A stretch of 64,000 nt of DNA from Clostridia bacterium (GTDB taxonomy: Bacteria; Bacillota; Clostridia; Christensenellales; UBA1242). The translations under genes were made by a program, and so were the position numbers. Positions 61,746 to 64,000 of the stretch are shown in pieces; the stretch's first letter is position 1, and each line of letters begins with the position of its first letter. The stretch lies in the NCBI GenBank assembly GCA_900767835.1, contig CAAGAO010000013.1, forward strand, positions 3,814-67,813, in the 5' to 3' direction. Below the pieces are notes generated by a model. The model searched no databases. It had not been told where the DNA came from and saw nothing but the letters and a program-made list of their open reading frames with translations.

Positions 61746-63554
61746 TTAATCTAATATTGCTTTAATGCGTCTTACACCAGCAGAAGATGATTCTTCTTTA
61801 ACTATTTTAAAGTGGTGTAATTCTTTTGTGTTTTGTGCGTGTGGACCGCAACAAATTTCTTTTGATAATGTTCCTATTGTATAAACGGTAACTTTATCGC
61901 CATAACGGTCATCAAATATACCTAATGCTCCGCTTGCGTGTGCTTCGGCAGGGGTTAATTCTTCAACAGTTACTGGAATTTCTGCTTTAATGGCATCATT
62001 AACAAAATCTTCAACTTTTTTAAGTTCTTCTTCGGTTAGTTTGTGGTCGCAGTTAAAGTCAAAACGCAAACGTTCAGGAGTGATATTTGAACCCTTTTGG
62101 CGAATATCAGCACTAACATATTTTTGTAGACCTGCTTGCATTAGGTGAGTGGCGGTGTGCAAACGCGCGGTTTCGGCACTTGCATCACTCAAACCGCCTT
62201 TAAATTTTTGGTCACTGCCTTGTTTAGATTTTGCTTGGTGTTCGGCAAATAACTCATTAAAGTTAGATGTGTCAACAGCAATTCCGCGTTCGCGGGCAAT
62301 TTCTTCAGTCATTTCAATAGGGAAGCCGTATGTTTCGTAAAGATTGAATGCTGACTTGCCGGTAATTTTTCTTTCAACAACGGCATTTGGGTCGGTTTTA
62401 CGCAAAAATTCTTCTTTTCTTGCAAAACCAGCAATAATTTTATCAAATTCTTTTAAACCGTTTTCTAAAGTTTTGTTAAACTTGTTCTTTTCATCTCTTA
62501 CAACGGTTTTAATAACTTGTTCATTCTTTAAAATTTCTGGGTAGTAGTTTTTAAATTGCTCAACAATGATGTCAATTATTTTGTCTTCAAAATCAAGCGA
62601 GGTATCAATGTCAAGACTTTTAGCAAAACGGATAACTCTACGAATTAATCTTCTTAAAATATAACCTTGGTCGGTGTTAGATGGCTTAATGCCTGCATCA
62701 TCACCGGCAATCATAACAATGGCACGCATATGGTCAGCAATAACACGCATTGGCTTTTTATTATCATCATATTTTTTGCCACTTAATTTTTCAATTTCTT
62801 TAATAAGTGGTTGCCATATTTCTGTTAGATAGTTGTCATCTAAACCATCTAAAACGGCGGTTGTTCTTTCAACACCCATTCCGGTGTCAACATTTTTTTG
62901 TTTTAGTGTAACAAATTTGCCATCTTCTTGGTGATTGAATTGCATAAACACATTGTTCCAAATTTCCATCCAACGTTTATCACTAGGATCAAAAACTTTT
63001 GGAGCAGGAGTGTTGTTATCTATCCAATAAAACATTTCAGTATCACTTCCGCAAGGACCAAATTGGTCAATGTTTGGCCACCAGTTATCTTCCGCTGGCA
63101 AAAAAGCAATTCTGTCACGACTAACGCCTTGAGCCTCCCAAAGTGAAGCACTTTCTTCATCTGCAGGAACATATTCGTTGCCGGCAAACACTGTAAATGC
63201 TAAACGATTATTGTCAAGTTTTAAAACCTTAGTTAAAAATTCATAACTCCAACTGATTGCTTCTTTTTTAAAATAATCTCCTAAACTCCAGTTTCCTAGC
63301 ATTTCAAAAAAGGTGTGATGATAATTGTCGCCAACTTCATCTAAATCGGTTAATCTAAAACATTTTTGGAAGTCGCAAAGTCTTGTCCCAAGTGGGTGTT
63401 TTTCGCCAAGCAAATAAGGAACAAGTGGTTGCATACCAGCAGTGTTAAATAGGCAAGTGGGGTCGTTTTCTGGAACAACACTTGCACTAGGTATTTGTTT
63501 GTGTCCTTTGCTTACAAAAAAGTTAATGTATAAGTCTTTAATATTTTCTCTCAT
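61746..63554 (-). CDS. alaS: Alanyl-tRNA synthetase, short form without C-terminal domain
   Basis: Charges tRNA-Ala. The 602 residues compare with ~875 in the standard enzyme. The class II catalytic core is intact: INFFVSKGHKQIPSASVVP, HHTFFEMLGNWSLGDYFKKE, the GVSRDR segment, WNNVFMQFN and DTGMGVERTTAVL. The editing domain is present with its zinc-type residues HTATHLM (HxxxH) and ICCGPHAQNT (CxxxH). The protein ends at SSSAGVRRIKAILD, right after the editing domain, so the DHHA1/C-Ala domain that aids tRNA binding and dimerisation is missing. The stop is followed by a proper terminator, so this looks like the natural end rather than a truncation. The start at 63554 follows ACGGAGAA. No T-box leader is seen. 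Confidence 0.93.
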   Translation of the reverse strand: MRENIKDLYINFFVSKGHKQIPSASVVPENDPTCLFNTAGMQPLVPYLLGEKHPLGTRLCDFQKCFRLTDLDEVGDNYHHTFFEMLGNWSLGDYFKKEAISWSYEFLTKVLKLDNNRLAFTVFAGNEYVPADEESASLWEAQGVSRDRIAFLPAEDNWWPNIDQFGPCGSDTEMFYWIDNNTPAPKVFDPSDKRWMEIWNNVFMQFNHQEDGKFVTLKQKNVDTGMGVERTTAVLDGLDDNYLTEIWQPLIKEIEKLSGKKYDDNKKPMRVIADHMRAIVMIAGDDAGIKPSNTDQGYILRRLIRRVIRFAKSLDIDTSLDFEDKIIDIIVEQFKNYYPEILKNEQVIKTVVRDEKNKFNKTLENGLKEFDKIIAGFARKEEFLRKTDPNAVVERKITGKSAFNLYETYGFPIEMTEEIARERGIAVDTSNFNELFAEHQAKSKQGSDQKFKGGLSDASAETARLHTATHLMQAGLQKYVSADIRQKGSNITPERLRFDFNCDHKLTEEELKKVEDFVNDAIKAEIPVTVEELTPAEAHASGALGIFDDRYGDKVTVYTIGTLSKEICCGPHAQNTKELHHFKIVKEESSSAGVRRIKAILD

Positions 63555-63886
63555 AATAATTCTCCGTAAAATCAAGATATTATAGCACCATAATACAAAA
63601 TTTTGCAAGTAAATTATAGTGTTAAAGATTTATTATAATTCGGAGGATTAATTCAAAACACAAATTGTAAAACTAAACAAAATAAAAAATTAAAAATTTT
63701 CTTTATTTTGAAATTCATAAAACAAAAGGACAAGAGAATTTTATTAGGACAATTTTTTCAAGTTCCTTTTAAAACATAGTTTTACTATTTATTTGCCTTT
63801 TAATTTTTTTTATGTTAATATTTGTTTATCTTGTAAGCAAGAATAATAATTGTTTTTGCTTGCGGATAATTTAAAAGGATAGCAAA
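63555..63886. other. Divergent region between alaS and dnaX
   Basis: 332 AT-rich bases. It must hold promoters for both genes, but no clear consensus pair was found. GCAAG/CTTGC repeats at about 63837-63863 form a weak hairpin before dnaX. In some Firmicutes the SRP RNA gene lies upstream of dnaX; I looked for its conserved GNAR-capped hairpin and did not find it here. Confidence 0.5.
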
Positions 63887-64000
63887 ATGGCATATAAGGC
63901 ACTTTATCGTAAATATCGCCCTAGGACTTTTTCCGAAGTTGTCGGGCAAGAGCATATAACCGAAACGCTTAAACATCAAGTGGCTAGCGGGAACATTAAC
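63887..64000 (+). CDS. dnaX: DNA polymerase III subunit gamma/tau (5' part only)
   Basis: The first 38 codons before the window ends: MAYKALYRKYRPRTFSEVVG followed by QEHITETLKHQV. This is the highly conserved DnaX N-terminus (family: yqaLYRkyRPqtFdevvGQehv). DnaX is the clamp-loader ATPase that loads the sliding clamp and organises the replisome. The Walker A motif would follow just beyond the edge. The ATG is preceded by AAAAGGAT. It is divergent to alaS. Confidence 0.95.
   Translation, partial: MAYKALYRKYRPRTFSEVVGQEHITETLKHQVASGNIN

Noticed and set aside
63555..63700. T-box riboswitch before alaS
   Set aside because: No T-box consensus (TGGnACCGCG) and no competing terminator/antiterminator pair were seen.
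63555..63886. SRP RNA gene upstream of dnaX
   Set aside because: The location is typical in some Firmicutes, but I could not find the conserved SRP Alu/S-domain hairpin or its GNAR-type loop.
1..64000. CRISPR array, prophage or insertion sequence
   Set aside because: No regularly spaced short repeats, cas genes, integrase, transposase or phage structural genes were found. Repeats seen are hairpins, the tRNA-flanking pair and intragenic modules.

Overview
The window reads as a chromosomal piece of a low-GC, Gram-positive, probably spore-forming Clostridia-type bacterium, most likely an uncultured gut lineage. The evidence is the strong AT bias, GGAGG-type ribosome binding sites, T-tract hairpin terminators, a gerA-gerB-gerC spore germination operon, and Firmicutes genes such as veg, yjzC-like, tlyA and helD. 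The species cannot be named from sequence alone. Of 34 genes whose stop codon is visible (one of them a pseudogene), 27 end in TAA, 7 in TAG and none in TGA.

Layout. 1-5.2 kb: the end of a membrane-anchored FN3-like protein, then gerABC, whose gerA start codon lies inside a 13-bp hairpin. 5.3-7.5 kb: a zinc-ribbon protein with an acidic tail, an Smr-domain protein, and a roughly 0.76-kb block downstream of tRNA-Glu(CTC). That block holds an XRE regulator, two operator-like palindromes and a divergent frameshifted gene, and is bracketed by about 24-base direct repeats. 7.6-14.6 kb: housekeeping genes (veg, tlyA, gpmI, rsmI), then a transglutaminase-like protein and a Clp-type AAA+ ATPase. 14.7-19.9 kb: small genes (yjzC-like, a lone HicB-like protein), a coiled-coil protein, tatD-rsmA, and an unknown cysteine-containing protein. 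19.9-20.4 kb: a hairpin-rich, repeat-rich stretch without genes.

20.4-61 kb is largely a cell-surface region. It contains a secreted protein behind a promoter whose spacer is a run of nine Gs (a candidate phase-variation switch), a guanylate kinase, a GT4 glycosyltransferase, two lipoproteins, an SGNH-hydrolase/InlB-repeat protein, a small membrane-anchored surface protein, and one gene of 25 kb. That gene encodes an 8,364-residue surface protein with YDG/MBG-type modules, a tandem duplication of a roughly 1,800-residue superblock, and related modules at both ends. The housekeeping genes asd and helD are interspersed. The visible surface proteins end in a membrane helix with a basic tail, with no LPXTG sorting signal, so anchoring appears to be by transmembrane helix.

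61-64 kb: a GC-shifted stretch with broken frames, a short alanyl-tRNA synthetase that stops after its editing domain, and the first 38 codons of dnaX.

Functions are assigned by reading translated sequence and recalling family motifs; no database search was run. Domain borders are approximate.
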